From the NCBI GenBank assembly GCA_036571765.1, contig BROE01000022.1:9145575-9209574 (forward strand): a stretch of DNA of 64,000 nt, written 5' to 3'. Below, in pieces: positions 37,501 through 51,799 of this stretch. Position numbers and translations under genes: made by a program. This stretch comes from Plecoglossus altivelis (taxonomy: Eukaryota > Chordata > Actinopteri > Osmeriformes > Plecoglossidae). A model generated the notes under the pieces. The model had not been told where the DNA came from. It did not search any database and saw only the letters and a program-made list of their open reading frames with translations. Every line of letters starts with the position of its first letter. The stretch's first letter is position 1.

Positions 37501-40500
37501 GAACCAAATTAAGTCCAGTAAACAAATAACTTCATAAGCAAGCAGTCCACGGACCCTGCGCTTCCTAATAAGAAAACATGAGGAACGCCAAGCCCACTGA
37601 GTTGTATAATTAACTCCACATGTTCATTCAAAATGGCATCTCAAAATGAAAACTGAAAATGTATGCTATACAGGATAGAAGAACCAGGGAAGAGTTTGAC
37701 TTTCTGTGATGATTGTACATCACATTACTCTGCCAACCTTTATTTGTGTTTTCATTTTTTCGTATTAAATGTTTGCCATACAATGCGTTTGTCATTCTAA
37801 AACTAAAATCTCAGCATACATACAGTAGTCTACTTTGGGTGGACAAAGTCGACTTTGGGTAGACTACTGTAATATCCATTGGGTAGTCTACAAAGTATGA
37901 ACCTTTGTTCAATTTTATGTATGAGTCATAGTAAAACATGTTTCAGCTCATCCAAGTTAATTGTACAAGAATAAGCACATGTAGGCAGGCTAAGAAAAGA
38001 CAACCAAAATTAGATGCATCCTACCATCAGAAAGCACATGGTTCTACTGACTCAGACCTCTGCAGCTCGCTGTCTGAATCGATTCATATTCCCTTCGAAC
38101 AAAACTGCCCTTAAGTACAAATCCATCTTTACTCCCACTCCATGTTCACCAATACTTACAGGGTCCCATGGCTGAATGAATCTCAATGCAAAAAGACAGA
38201 GTTTACAGAGAGAAATCCAGTAGTCAGAAAAGGCAACTAAGAATTATTTTCCTTCTGAATTTTTGCCTTTGAGATTACAGAGAAGTTTGAGAATGCAAGC
38301 CTAATCTTAGAGCCTGTCGGTATAGTCATTTTGTTAGAGACAAATTTTAATTCTCAGCATGCCCTGGTGGAGGTGAAAATGATTCTGGACCATGACTTGT
38401 GGCCCCATGTTGCTGGGCTACAGGAATGAGGAGTGCTAAAGGACACTGGGTCAAGATAATTACAGCCGTGTTGAGCAGCGAGAGCACATTTTATCTGACT
38501 TTCCTCAGCAAAAGGCAGTATGCAGACATCTGTTTCCTGCTCTGTACATGAGGTTATGGTATGCATGAAAAGCCTTCCTTTTGTGTCTTTCATCCCTTAA
38601 AGTAAAGCTTCTGTCTATGGGTCTCTCTATGGAAAAACGGTGGCCCACAGACTGTCTTCAATCGCTACAAACAAATCTCCCAGCCCATTCATGAGTCTTT
38701 GGTTACTGTGTCTTACACAGACAACATACATCTATAAGTGAAAACATCATGCCCTATTTTTAAACCCCTTGTATTATTATGAACCTTAGTGTACTTTGTT
38801 TATTTGGACTACATCACTCCCACTTTGGATGAAGTGTCAGAAATCTCATGGAAAAAAAGAGCCACAGATGTTCCAGTATGATGCAGCAGAATGCATCAGA
38901 GTAATGGGTGCCATATTCTGCACACACAATAGACCAGCCACAGAGCAGCCTGGGCTTTTTGCAAAGCTTGCCTCCATAATTTCATCAAAGGCCGTGATTC
39001 TTTTGTTCTTTCTTCGTCCTCCTTTTCCCTTTTATGCTTTTTTCTTCACTGACAAAGGCTCTTCCCATCTTAGGGAGCTGACAAGCAGTGGTACAACTGC
39101 CATTGTATTTTCACTAACAGCTTTCTACAAGGTATAATGCTCTCTGATGTGGGTTCCAAGACCGCTTTTCTCCATTTATCCAGATCATGCGACTTTGTCT
39201 TTCCTTGCCATATTTTGGACAGCTCTGAATGAAGCTTAAATGTCTTGCTCACCCAGGGACAGTCTGGACATCTATATGTATGTGTGTACTGTGTGTTAAA
39301 TTCAGTGTCTAAAAAACTGTTTAGCCGTTTAACCTTATAAAGCATCTTACATAAAACATTTCGCCTTACCAATTATTTGTACAGGGATAAATGGTTGGAC
39401 TTTGATTTAATTTGACGACAAGCCAAAATTATTCAATCAGTGTTATATAATCCACGCTCATCTTTATAATTTCCCCACAGACGGCATCTAATCAGGAAGA
39501 TAGTAGATTGGCCACTTTCATTTCTCCCTTTGTATTATATTTCACACACAAACATATACACAGACATGTAATTGGAAATTGAATTTAAATGTGTTGGTAT
39601 CTTGTGTGTGTAACATTTATTTGAGAAGCCATTCAAGTAGACAGCTTCTTTTTTAATTCTTCTGGCCTGTTGATCTCCCTCTTCCACAACATTGGCATGC
39701 ACCTCCATCAAGTGCATGCCCTCCAAAATTTTCAACCAATTAATTAAGACAAACACTTCAATTAGAACTGCAATGACATATTCAATAAATACTTGTTTAT
39801 GTCTTAAGCACTCCATAGTTTGTCAATGTACTCACGATTCAAACTGGATGTATACCAATATTAATTAACATCACCTAAAATGATAAAGTATACATGCCTA
39901 ATCACATTGATTCTGAACCAGTGACATTAAGCCACAAATAGGAAAGTAGCCTTTATGTGCCCTTTCATTTTTGCCTCTGGAAATCCTGGAGCCATTTTCT
40001 CCAAGAGCAGTCACACTCAGAGGAAATGTGACATTTTCTTTTGCGAAAGTGAATGCGTTTATTGGTTCAATGAAGTCTGACATTCACGTTCTCTTTGAGG
40101 TCCTTAGTCTTACATGACCATTTTAAGCTGTCTGTATCAAGCACTGATGTATAAAACATGAGAGGTACCTTAGGTGGAATACCTGCTCGCATAACATTTC
40201 TCAGATGACCACGGACCTCAACATTATTAGTTCTGCAAACAACAGACACTTCTAACTGTCGGTAGTCCATCTTGCATAAACTCTAGTTATTAATAGATGG
40301 TGGTTTTCTTCAGTTGACAACGTCGTTAGCGCCACAGATTCTGTGCACATGCTGTATGCAAAATGTCAAATCAACAGGTGGTTCATTCTCAGTCCTTGAA
40401 TACATAGCATGGCAGGGATTTTTAATGGTTCTGCTTCATCCCAGCATGTATCTCTGCCAAATACAAAGGCTATACAGTAGAAACTAAAAAGGTAACTTTC

Positions 40501-42299
40501 TCTTCTCTTTCAAGACAGTTGCTCATTCTGTCTTATTTGATGAGGTACAGCATGTTGAGTTTGCACAGTACCATCAACCTTGATCTATTAAAATGTGCAC
40601 TTCAACTGAATTTGCATTTTAACACTGAAAGGTCAGCTCACCCTTGGATCTCTCACATCTGATCTAACAATGACAAATAAGAATGTAAAAGCTTCTCCTA
40701 AAGAAGTAGAGCAGATCTTCGCCGGGAAATAGCAATGTAGAGCTATTTCAGGAGAGACAGATAATGTAACGTCACACTTATGTATGTTCATGTTAAATTG
40801 AGGACCAAGTAAACATTATTGCACAAAAAAAGGTGTTTGTGGAACAACACACATCAGTAAACCTTAATTATTGCATCTAATCATCTGTTGATGTCCACAT
40901 CAAGGTTTGGATTGGTTTGGAATGTCAAGGGTGGGTTGGCAGGGTGGCAACATAAGACTGTGCCAAGCAGATGCCCACCTGCATTTGTCTACTGCATTTC
41001 ACCTAACTCACAAACACGCACACTCACAGCATACACACACACACGCCAACCCCCAGATAAATCTCAGCTCGTTAATCGTTTAGAGGAAGCAATTTGTGCA
41101 GCACCTGTCCCAAGCAGGAGGTCATTAGAGGCTTCAATAGAAGGAGGAATGGTGGTCTAATGGCTATGTGAGTGGAGCTTATTTGAAGACATATTGGTTT
41201 CTCTTGCGCACATGGTTGCCAAACGTACAATATTGTTCTCCCTGCAGAGCACATGGAGTTCCAAAATGACCAGATGTGAAATGGCCACAGTTTAGTTTGT
41301 AATTCATCCAGGTTGACCAATCCATACTGAATATGAGGAACTGCTTGATTGTGATGGCAAGCATAGAGACTCCTGTTCTGCAGGCGTCACAAAGCAGTTA
41401 ATCTTCTGTAGGAGACAGTATTAGAAGCACTCTTTAATCAAAAGGCATAACATCCATTAATGCAAATGTCAGCAGAATAGTGCAATGAGTATCGTCTGCA
41501 TTAACAATACCTGTCTTGTGTACTCACATTCTCTCTTCGATCACTGCAATGTTGACTCAATGCAACATTACCATTCTGCATGTGCTTGGAGCAACATAGA
41601 ACTGTTTATCATACCAGCAGCCCAGAATGCAATGCACTGGGCTTGCAACATGTCAGGCACAGGCATTTGGTCGATAATTTAAAAACTGTTTTGCTTGCCA
41701 TTGATTGCTTGAACGAAAGAGTCATATTCTCTACTTTAGATTCTCATTGCTGATCCTAGTGTTCTCCTACGGGGATTCCACACCTGAAGCGCCTGTCTGT
41801 CACTTCCTCTCCTCTGTACAGCTCTGGGGGAGCCCTGGGGACAGAGCAGACCTGAGTCTGTGTACAGTATCAGCCTCGACAAGGACAAGACCCATCAATA
41901 TTATTCTGTCATCTGAACTGATAGTGACAAGCCCAATGCTGAATCACCAGCCTGAGAATGAGGCCCCATTTCGTCAAACACTTTACCCACACTCCCTTTC
42001 GGAAAATGAATGACCTCTCAACTCTGTAAGTGCAGAAGTAAACTATTCTTTTTACAGCTTTCAAAACAAATGCACAAACAATTAATTAAGCTCAGAGAAG
42101 ATCAACTTGTGCATTGTCATTTTTTTAAATGTCAGACCGTGGAATAGAGTATTGGAATAAACAATGTGGTGACACAGATATTCATGAAAATTGTCTTAAA
42201 ATCTCACATCCAAAACCCTAAATCCAAAAGGTTAAACTTCACTGAATGAGTCCGTAATCCAGTAACTAAAAGTAACAAATCCTCACTATCTTAGAGTGG
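34576..42299. other. Gene-free stretch
   Basis: No supported gene. It contains a repeat-free block of enhancer-like texture at about 35100-35350 (GGGGGCAATCAAATGC near its centre) and a weaker one at about 35780-35930. It also has very AT-rich DNA around 36480-37000, the hairpin group at 37821-37891, and a short (AC)6 tract at 41033-41044. An open frame at 41705-42013 (102 codons) shows no recognisable domain. Confidence 0.55.
37821..37891. other. Three-arm, mutually exclusive hairpin group
   Basis: A perfect 13-bp inverted repeat pairs 37821-37833 with 37859-37871. The 25-base spacer contains the palindrome AAAGTCGACTTT and two ACTTTGGGT direct repeats overlap the group. A third arm, GTAGTCTAC at 37883-37891, is identical to the inner part of the first arm and can also pair with the middle arm across 15 bases. 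Two alternative hairpins are therefore possible. No transcript is known here; it may be a small decayed foldback element. Confidence 0.7.
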
Positions 42300-42680
42300 A
42301 TCTTCATCAGAACCCTTAGGACAGAACTCTTTTAAAAACAAAATCAATGAGGAGACACCAGGACAGCCTAACAACCCAAGCATTTTAAACACAGGTCCAT
42401 CTCCAGACATCTGGTCATTCATCTTCCACCTCATTAAGCACTATTAATTGTCCACACATGTACCACCAGGCGCTGTTTATTAATTAACATCCCGTCCTCA
42501 TTAGATCCTATCAGGCTACTCAAGACAAATGCATACCCATTAAACAGCAAAAATACCCTTAATGAGAGACACAGGGCTGTGTATGATTGTGATCATGGCC
42601 ACATTTGCAGAGACGTGTTGTCCAGTTTTCTCAGTGGCACGCATAGTATTGTTGACAATTTAAACGGTGGTCGCAGACAG
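42300..42680. promoter_or_regulatory. Candidate regulatory island, TAAT-rich
   Basis: Within about 100 bases lie CATTAAG, TATTAATTG, TATTAATTAAC and CATTAG cores. CCACCAGGCGCTG at 42463-42475 resembles a CTCF core shortened by three bases. This is the densest homeodomain-motif cluster I saw in the window. Enhancer status is inferred. Confidence 0.28.
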
Positions 42681-44519
42681 CTTGCGCTGCCTTGGTATGA
42701 TGGACTTTTGAATTAATCAGTACTTCTGTGTATATGTTTCTTGTGGCAAACTTCAAATGAGCACATTTAGAACATTGACCAAATGGCGTTGGTGACATTC
42801 CAGAAAGCAGTAGATGACAAATAAACCTTGCAACTAGAAACTGCTAAATAAAGACATCCAGAAATACATTTGAAAGCCATAGCTTCATCACTTTTTCATT
42901 TCTTGAATAATTGAAGACCATCGCTGAGACACTTATAGCGGGGTCATGGCTGTGTGTCTGTGTATGTTGTCACTGCAGCTACAAAAGATCGCACTTGCTT
43001 TGTGATGTAATTGGAACTCCAAACTGGATGCCTTTTCTTTACATCCTGAAATGACACTTTAAGTGGCTACATGGTATGCTCATGCCAAACATGCAGTGCC
43101 AACTAAATGATCGAGATATAATAAATGCATTCTGTTGAACTCTTCAGTTCTGTTTATGACGTTTTCCTCCTGGCTTTTCAATACATCTGTTTTCATATCA
43201 CTCACATGCCAGAACATATGGTTTTCTGTGAATAGACATAATGAGAGCACTGCTTCACAAGCCATTACACCTGAGAAATTCCTTATATTTCCTCTTCCAG
43301 CCAGTGGCTGGATTCACCCCATACTACAGTTATGATTTATCATAGAGGCCATGATAAAAAGCAAAACCCATTTAAGGAAAAATAAAGGATTGGCGTTGCA
43401 CTCCACACTTGGTTTTGCATTCTAGGCAATTGCTGACCTAATGTCCATGACCCTTACATGATCAATTTAGGTTGGGTGACCAAAGGCTGAGGTGACATTC
43501 TACAAAACCCTGAATAGATTTCCAGGAAGAATGGCTATAGAGTAGAGTTTCGAATCTGTTTTGGCCTGTTGAGGGAAAGCAAGAAGATGGAGGGAGATTT
43601 TATGTCTGCATGTACGTGACTTAGATAAGACTGTGTTACGTTAAATGCATTGATCACCTAAATGATCAGTTTGTTGTTTCTACACTGGTTAAGAATGTCT
43701 CAACGCCTCAAGAAGACAGGGACAAATATATATAATTAAATCATTAACATGTTTGGGGGGTTTTCAAACTAAAGATCTCTCCAGACCAAATAGTAAAAGG
43801 GTCATGGACAACCATCTTTAGAGACAAAATCAAATTGAATTTAAATACAGATATTATCTCGTGAATGTAGCCACAAAGGTTAACTATTGCATTTGTATAT
43901 ACCTAATACAATGCTTTTCTGCTTTTCAGAAAATGTCTCTCTCAAAAGATTCCCTTGGTCCCTCATGATTTTAAATCATAATTTCAGTGTAAAAAATACA
44001 TATTCATTGTCATTGTCTGTTGGGACCTTTCAACTTTGAAATAGACCAATTCACATTTGTGAGCATTTTGTAAATATAACTACACTGCACTGTTATCTAT
44101 ACCTCAACTAAACATTCTGCACTTGTAGTAATCTGTTTCCAATGGCCATGTATTAATGCCTGAAGTAATTCTTACAACATCCGGTAAAAATATTGGTTTC
44201 TTTGTTGTCAGGCTTTAGAGGATTGCCATTACAGTAAGAGGTGTGATGTCCTAACTGTTAATTAATCATGGTGGAGACAGTCAGGACAAAGGTTAGTTGT
44301 TCTCACTGCCAAGGAATGGAATTTACAGATGGAGGGATCCAAAGTGCCTCACCTCATCACCGCCAGGTTAACTACTCTAGAATCAGGCTCATTTACAGCT
44401 TTGTTTATTGCGACGATTCAATAAATTATTTTTTTGAAAAGATAGATTTTTCACAGACTGAAATTATGGGACAACCCCCTTCCGGTTTCATGTAAAAAGT
44501 ACAAGCGTGGTATGAGTCA

Positions 44520-44640
44520 CAATATGAATTCAAAGGTGTGTGTTGATGCAAATTAATTGCAGTGACCACACCAATTCCCAGCGTCACACTGCAAGGAATT
44601 GCCAGACAACAGTGTGAATGACTCAGACTGATCTATTCTA
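44520..44640. promoter_or_regulatory. Octamer-homeodomain composite site
   Basis: A perfect POU octamer ATGCAAAT (44546-44553) overlaps a TTAATTG homeodomain-type core (44553-44559), inside about 120 bases of repeat-free sequence with AATTCCCAG and AATTGCCAG words. Overlapping octamer/TAAT composites occur in neural enhancers; function here is inferred. Confidence 0.25.
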
Positions 44641-47600
44641 CATTGCTTGACCTTGTATTATTTGCGTTGCCCTCTCTTCCTTTTGACACACTGCAAGCAG
44701 CTCAGAGAGAGGACAGGGGGGTGTTGGAGAGGGACACCCGCACTTCGAATAACCCTCAGCTCCTTCATGCTCTACAGCCTCAGTGTCAGAGTGTCTTCAC
44801 AGACCAGGTCATTCACAGCATTTCCCAGAGGGCCTGACAGCAGCACCAGCGCACTAGGCTGACTACCTGAGATAGGAGACACATACAGAGGAGAACTACA
44901 GGAACTAGGGAGATGGTTGACAATGAAAGGAAAAAAAAACAGACACTGCTACAACAAGGAACACTGAGTGGGTTTCCACAAGGAAATCATACTCAGCCAC
45001 GTGTGGCTGTTCGCAAATCAAGTGCAATTGCTAAGACTGCGGTGTATTACCTTTCCTTCAGAGTACGACAACAAATCATTACTTTTGTATTTTCAGGAAC
45101 ATGCATTGATCCTTGGTGGTTTGGCCCTGCAATAAGAGTTAGAGACTTGGGACACATGGCCTTGGGGATAACCTCAAGGGGAAGACAAGAGTTGACTGAG
45201 ATGGAGTGCGAACATTGGAGGAGAGGAAGCAGGGCGTTCATGTGCTGACCAGCATTGTGCCCTGCCTACAGCCCATGTATTCTCATTAGGATGACATTTC
45301 CTGTGACCACTCTGTTAATGATGATAAACAATGCTTTAATGGAGTCAGACTATTTTCATCAACACAACACCACGTGGGGTCGAGATTCCAAACACGGAAT
45401 TAAAAGGGTGGACATGATTGGATAGTGGAACCTGTTTGAAAAAAAATCTAGTTAACGAATGTGTGTATTCACAAATGTCTAATCAAGTAAACAGCATGGG
45501 AAATATTGCACGGAAACAAAGAATATGCTGTGTAATTGTCTTCAATATACTGAACAATTGGATCTATGTAAAATTAACGTATCAAATATAGTCTCCCACC
45601 AGAAAATTAATCTCTGTACTTTGTCAATGACCAGTCGAGGACACATAGTGCTTTTGGAAGGTTAGCAGACCAACACTTCATCACCATGGAGAACTATTGT
45701 GGAGTATTATTTTATGGACAGTGCTAAAGGCATCACTGAGCTCTTTTACATTTTATAACCTCCATTACACTACAAGGCAACTTCACTTATCCTCCTGCCC
45801 TTTGCCTGTGACACAGCCTATCTGTCACTGCGGTCTCCATAAAAACCTAGGTCTCCATGGGCAAATTAAACTTCACCTCATAGAAAAATTCTGTTCTCTA
45901 CATGTCACAGGGTTGGAAAATGTTCCCCCTTCCCAAGACAGGGCTAGAGTGATTCATGTTAGTGTAACATCTAACTCTTGGAAATGTTCTTGGGAAATAC
46001 GGCAACCATTTGCAGGCTCATTATGAAATAGAGATGGCACTTTCTGGACAATCTTGCAAATGCTGTTTCAGAACACAATAGCTTGTGAACGGTGAAACGT
46101 TTCTCTTTTGTCTGTCTTGACATTGGAGAAAGGAAGTTGTTTAGCTATCATTTTAGTGCCACACCTAACATGTCAAAGGGTCTGTTTGTCTGGGTCACAG
46201 AGGGCACTCCATGTTGGGCAATGGAAAAGAATGGTTTTGAAATTAATTTTGACACTAAGGCAGGTCTGACCTCCATCACTAAAGGGGTCAAATGAAATCC
46301 TAAAAAGGAATCACTGATTGCTGAAAGCTCACAGAGGAAATGTGAGAACAACAGTAAGAAAGAGAAAGGGATTTGCAGATAAGATGTTCGATGGAAGAAC
46401 AAAGGAGAGGTTTCAGCATTACTTCAGAATTTAAAAAGCAACACAGACAAATAAGTAGTGACAGATTAATCTAAAACACAGTTCTGCAAATACTCCAGAA
46501 GAAGAATACCGTATTATTTGTGTAATTTCAGATGTTTTTCTGCATCCTTTATTATCATCATTTTGTTCCAGGTAACTTGTCATAGCTTGTTAGTGCCCCA
46601 AAGACAAATGTGTGTACCAAGGAGGAAAGCCATTGATTTGTAACAGGATGAATTAAAAGTGAATGGAATTGTAATGACTGCATGCCCTGTGAGGTTAAGT
46701 CACATCAAATCTCATTGGATTGTGTTGGAAGTATCTTCTTCATCACTTGGCAGGTGAGCTGGTGACTGAGTAGATGGGAGGACACACCAAAGACAGGATA
46801 GGAATCTTTCTCTGATCTTGGTGATGCCACCTTACGTGGATTTACCTACTGAATGGATTTCGTCAAGCCTCTATCTAACAAGTTGTTTTTTGTCTGAGAT
46901 AAATAATAGGAAATGAGCCCATCTGTCTGTGCAGTCACAACACCTCTTCTTCAATCCGTTGTTGTTTCAAACAAAAACAAATATACAAACCACTTAATGA
47001 GGATTAATGATACTGTGAGTCACTCTTGAGGGGCATTTTGGATATGACTGACAGATAGGCAGCTCAGGTGTCATTGATTCCAATGAATTGTTGTTGATTA
47101 TACTGTGAAAACCTGACTGAACTCCCATTTCTCTAGACATGATACAACATCAAAGCTAAACTTGAGAAATAGCTACTTTATATCAAACTGTTCTAAAGAA
47201 TCAATTAATGAACCACAATGAACTTTCCAGATCCAATCAATCTTGGTGACCATGACACCTGGACACTTATCCTACTGGGAAATCACGGTTTGTTGTTTTA
47301 GATCACAACGAAGATATTTTGAATGAAACCAACATTTAAATATCAATGGAAATATAGTCAACGAATATGCATGGGGGAAGGTGGGAATACAGAACAGCAC
47401 TTCAGTATGTGCTGACATCCAGTCTACCTTCAACGTTATTATAACTGTTTCTTTATTCATTCTTGATATCTATAATCAATACATTTCAGTGAACTAGTTT
47501 TGCTGCCGTAAAGGTATTTTAGACAACATGCCAAACCTCTGCATTGAGTGGTTACATGCAAGAAAATGATTGGAGGAACTACAAAACAATGGAAAGGAGA

Positions 47601-50600
47601 GCAAATAATGTGCTACCTATCGCTTGTCACTCTTTGTGGGCGGGTCAACGTTGAAATACAAGACTTCTAAAGGCAGCCTAAATCTAAAGCTGATATGAAT
47701 GATTTGCAATAATATACGTAATATATTCGTAAACCTTTGCAACAAACCATATATGATAAAGATCATCTGCGGTCATGCTGCATTTCACAAAACACAGACC
47801 TAATGACCTGTATTCTCATCCACTATGATATGTATTCAGTGATATGAATCAATTGAAATCAAAGAGGCTTCCTTCTGCCTGCAGTGGAGTTTGGGACATG
47901 GCGGCATTGTGATCTGGATGAGTCCTCTGCTGCCTCTGTGGGAACACCTCAAACTTTAGTCTCCTGTAATAAAAAGCATCACGCAACCACATTTTCTAAT
48001 TACATTTGTTTCCCTCCCACGGCTCTCTGAAGACATCGTTGTGAGATGAAGACACCTGCGGGAGGAGACAACTGTGTTATATCACAACAACACGGCAGGA
48101 ATCGCTCACCTGCAGACTTGGAAAAACCCAAAAACCACAACAACTCATTGTAAAATCCCATGAGAGAGTCAAGCAAAGTAAAGGACGATATTAGGTTTCC
48201 AATTTCTGCACTATATGAAAGGCTCAGAATGGCTGTCTGCCTAAATGCCAGTGTGTCCTGGGATTTTGATGTTTAACTGGGATAGACAGCTGTGACAGTG
48301 AATAGCTTAACCCTTGTACTGTAATTCTCCCAGTGGACAAAGAGGAGTTAGATAAGCAGAATGTGGCTAAACATGAGACGGACAGGGATAGAGAAGCTCA
48401 GAGCGAAGCTTAAGCTTGAGAAACGGATGATCTTGGAAGCGTCTCACATTGTAAAACACCACGTTTCCAGCCATTAGTTTGAGCTTCCAAGGTTGCAAAA
48501 GCTTAGTAGAACGAATGGATACTATTGTGCTTCTGGTAATCACACTACACCTTCTACGATGGCTTGTTTTGTTTTTTTGCTCCATTTAGTGGTGGGAACA
48601 GACTTCAGTTGCTTCACATGTAATGCCAAAGTCCATTAAAGTGTCCTGGAAGCCCTTAATGGTCATTCACAACTTATAAAACTATGTATTAAGACCTTGG
48701 TTTTTCCTAAAGCGTTATGTCTATGTAGTGTCTGTATGTGTTATTGTCAGAGGCAGTAGTACCAAGTGCTTGTTTGCGTGTGCAGTCACTCTGCAGGTGT
48801 GGAATTAGAAATCAAGGGAAGCATGAAATAAACAAAAGCCAAGTGGAACAATCGTTCAGTTTTCCTTCAAGCCAGCTAACTGGATTCAAATGAAAGAAGA
48901 AAAAACCCGGCATTTATAATCAAATATTCATCACAAAATGAATTGACATACACATCACCTTCACGCCATGTTCTGTCTTTATGGATCATCAAACAAACAT
49001 TGTATTTTTGGTGCTGTTACCTCAACCAATGTGTTGAAAAGGAGAAGTTGTTGTTTTCACACATAGATGTGTTTGCACTAAAATGCAAAATGTGAAAAGT
49101 TCCCTTCTACATCAGTTTGAATGCAGAGGAATCATGTGTACACATATACATGTCTGCATTGTCCCATAGTTGGACATGAAAAGCAACAAATCGCTTCCCA
49201 TGAATGAGGCATTGAGCTGCAACTTTCATTTTTCAGAAATGTCAGAATGGAAAAGCTCATTCGTGGTCTCCTCCTCTTCTACTTGTACACAATTTGATTG
49301 CATGGCTCATACAGGTCAAGCCCCTGCTAGAATCCATCTCCTCAATTCTGCAGTGCTAATGTCATTTGTGGCCCATTACCTACAAGGCTCCCTTACTTCA
49401 GCCTTCAGCCCAACATCCAAGAGAGGCCGACCAAAACCTAGCATGCAGTGAGCCCACCCTTAACTTGGAAAAGCACAGTTGGAAGGTGGAAACACAGATG
49501 TTCAATTTAAACTAGTGTTTTGAAAAAGCGCAGTAATGTACTATATCATTCGCAATATTAATTGAAGTGATTTGTTACACAAGCAAGATTCTGGGGGTCG
49601 GAGATCTCATGTTAACGATGGTTCAGTATTGAAGGACGTAAATCAATCCCATTCTGTTTTGGTTTACTAATATCATTTTGTAGGGTACCAGACTGACTAT
49701 GTGCAAGTTCACAGCTTGGTTGTCTCTAACAACCTTGGGAACGAGAGAAAGCGAAAACAGGTCCTGGGTTTGGCAGAATAGGGAACAGGGAAGAGAGAAA
49801 CGTGGTCAGCATGGGAGCAGGTTCATGCTCAATCCACCAATGAGTTCTTTATGGCTTTGAATACATTAGCGATTCACTAATAGTATCATTAGCGTTGTTG
49901 GAAGGCAGCCACCTAGTTATTCACACATTTGCACATGGAATGGATAACAAATACACCATTTGGACAGATGTGATGTATGCTACGGTGGAATGGCAACACT
50001 CCACTCAGCCTGTACACTTATCCTCAACTCTCAAGGGGTTTCTGAGAAACACCACTGAAGACCCTTCTCATTATAAAGTTGCAAGATCAATAAACCTCTT
50101 AGATAATGCTTTGCACTGCACGTATCTCATGGGGTACCTGAACATCCATTGCAGAATGGCCTGTGAACACCTGATCATGAATTCTGCAGATATCCATCTT
50201 GTGGAATCCCCTGAGCTCCAATTTATGGCAACACATGCCCCTAAACATGGACAGATTCTAAGTAGAACTATACGTCACAGAAAAACACACAGAAAATCGT
50301 ATAAGGGTTTGAAAGTTACAATTCCTTGCCATTGAACGCCATAGCTGTGAAGGAATCCCGAAGGATGCCAGTAAAAAGCAATCGTCGCCTCCCCTTTTTT
50401 TCTCTCTCCCTACATACCCATAATCATTAAATCAACACCCAAACGCGGTGTACATCTGAACACTGAGAAACCAAGCACAGATGCCTTATTCATTCAGCAG
50501 AAACAGTTCCACAAAGATTGCTGGACTTCTATATGATGTCAGGAGTGAATTCCCATAATCTGCTCACATTAACTCTTCCTATCAAGTGGGTATTTTTGCG

Positions 50601-50825
50601 CAATTCTTCCACATTGTTAAATTAATTGAACCCCATAATTTTGTCTCAACCCAATTGCTTATATATGTCAAGGACAGCCATACATTTTTAAACACTTCAA
50701 TGCAACTCTTCAGTGCAAGAGAATGTGAATATGAGAACACAATTCACACGACGTGTTCATTGTGCCATTACTGAGTGTAATATAATACATGTGATTACTC
50801 ATATGAGGAATGACTTGAATTGTAT

Positions 50826-50870
50826 AGCACTTCAGATACTGCGTAGTACTTCAGATACTATACAGTTCTT
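50826..50870 (+). repeat. Short 19-base tandem repeat
   Basis: Units start at 50826, 50845 and 50864, each opening AG-ACTTCAGATACT or a decayed form of it. The third unit is partial. Confidence 0.7.
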
Positions 50871-51477
50871 CAAATGTCCCTCTGCCTAGTCAGAATTCCA
50901 CTTCCTCCACCACTTTGACAAATGAAATTACACTGGACAGCCACAAAAGTTGTCATCACGTTGTTGTCTTTTCTGCTTAATTTTTGGATTCATTTTGTCC
51001 ACGAGTTATTCCCCTTAAGTGGCACAGTCCTGTCTTCACGATACGACTGAGCCTCCGTGTTGTCTTGAGAATGGCTGTCTCAGGGTCTTGCATGCATCAA
51101 TGCACCCTGATGGCCTGGAACCTACATTAGCATAGTAGGTTCTACTGGGAGAACATTATTTCCCAACAAATCAGCATTTCACCGCCACGTCCTCAATTTA
51201 GCATGCCCTCTGCTGAGTCAATTTAGGACAGACAGGTTCATCTCATGTTGGATGCACACAGATAAGGCTGTGCCACTTACCCCAAATCAATGTTGGCTTG
51301 AAAAGTAGACACGACGATGCAACAAAAAGGCATGTCATGTAATTAAATGCCACACAGAGCAAATAGTCTATACTATAAGCAATGGATAGGTAAAGACTAA
51401 GGTGTTTAAATCACAGAAAAAGAAGCAGGATAATTGTACTTTCGACAATCTGTTAAGGACACACCTTTCCCTCATAC

Positions 51478-51799
51478 GTCCATCCATCCATCCATCCATT
51501 GTCTACTGCTAATCCCCAGGAGGGATTGCAGTGTCGCTCGTTCCCATTCAGGGGTCACGGGTGACTGGAGCCTAACCCAGTAGCTTTCGGGCCATAGGCG
51601 GGGTACACCCTAGACTGGGGCCAGCAAGTCGCAGGGCTAACACAGAGACACAGACAACCATTCACTCAGATGCCCACTCTCTAGGGGCAATTTTTCAATA
51701 TACCAATTAGCCTATCACATGCATATCTTTGGATGGTGGGAGGAAGCCGAAGTGCCCGGAGAGAACCCACTGTAACATGGGGAGGACATGAAGACTCCT
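51478..51799 (-). mobile_element. Truncated non-LTR retrotransposon (LINE) 3' end
   Basis: The segment matches a highly repeated teleost sequence that I recognise, including GGGTCACGGGTGACTGGAGC, CGGGGTACACCCTAGACTGG, GGATGGTGGGAGGAAGCC and GCCCGGAGAGAACCCAC. It ends at the plus-strand left edge in about five CATC units, the simple tail expected at the 3' end of an L2- or RTE-like LINE inserted in minus orientation. Only the 3' non-coding region remains; no reverse transcriptase is present. The family name is uncertain. Several substitutions from the usual sequence indicate an old copy. Confidence 0.85.

Larger units (their letters stand above)
42681..51477. other. Gene-free stretch
   Basis: No supported gene. 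Candidate small islands lie at 44520-44640, 46960-47110 (TAATGAGGATTAATGA) and 47990-48130. A 19-base unit containing CTTCAGATACT is tandemly repeated about 2.5 times at 50826-50870. The 146-codon frame at 49895-50335 has no recognisable domain and is about the longest expected by chance. Confidence 0.55.

Noticed and set aside
39070..39372. Minus-strand frame with a CxxC followed by Phe and His, like a C2H2 zinc finger
   Set aside because: Spacing after the cysteines is wrong and the second histidine is absent.
49895..50335. 146-codon frame on the plus strand
   Set aside because: About one such frame is expected by chance in this composition; no domain, signal or splice context supports it.
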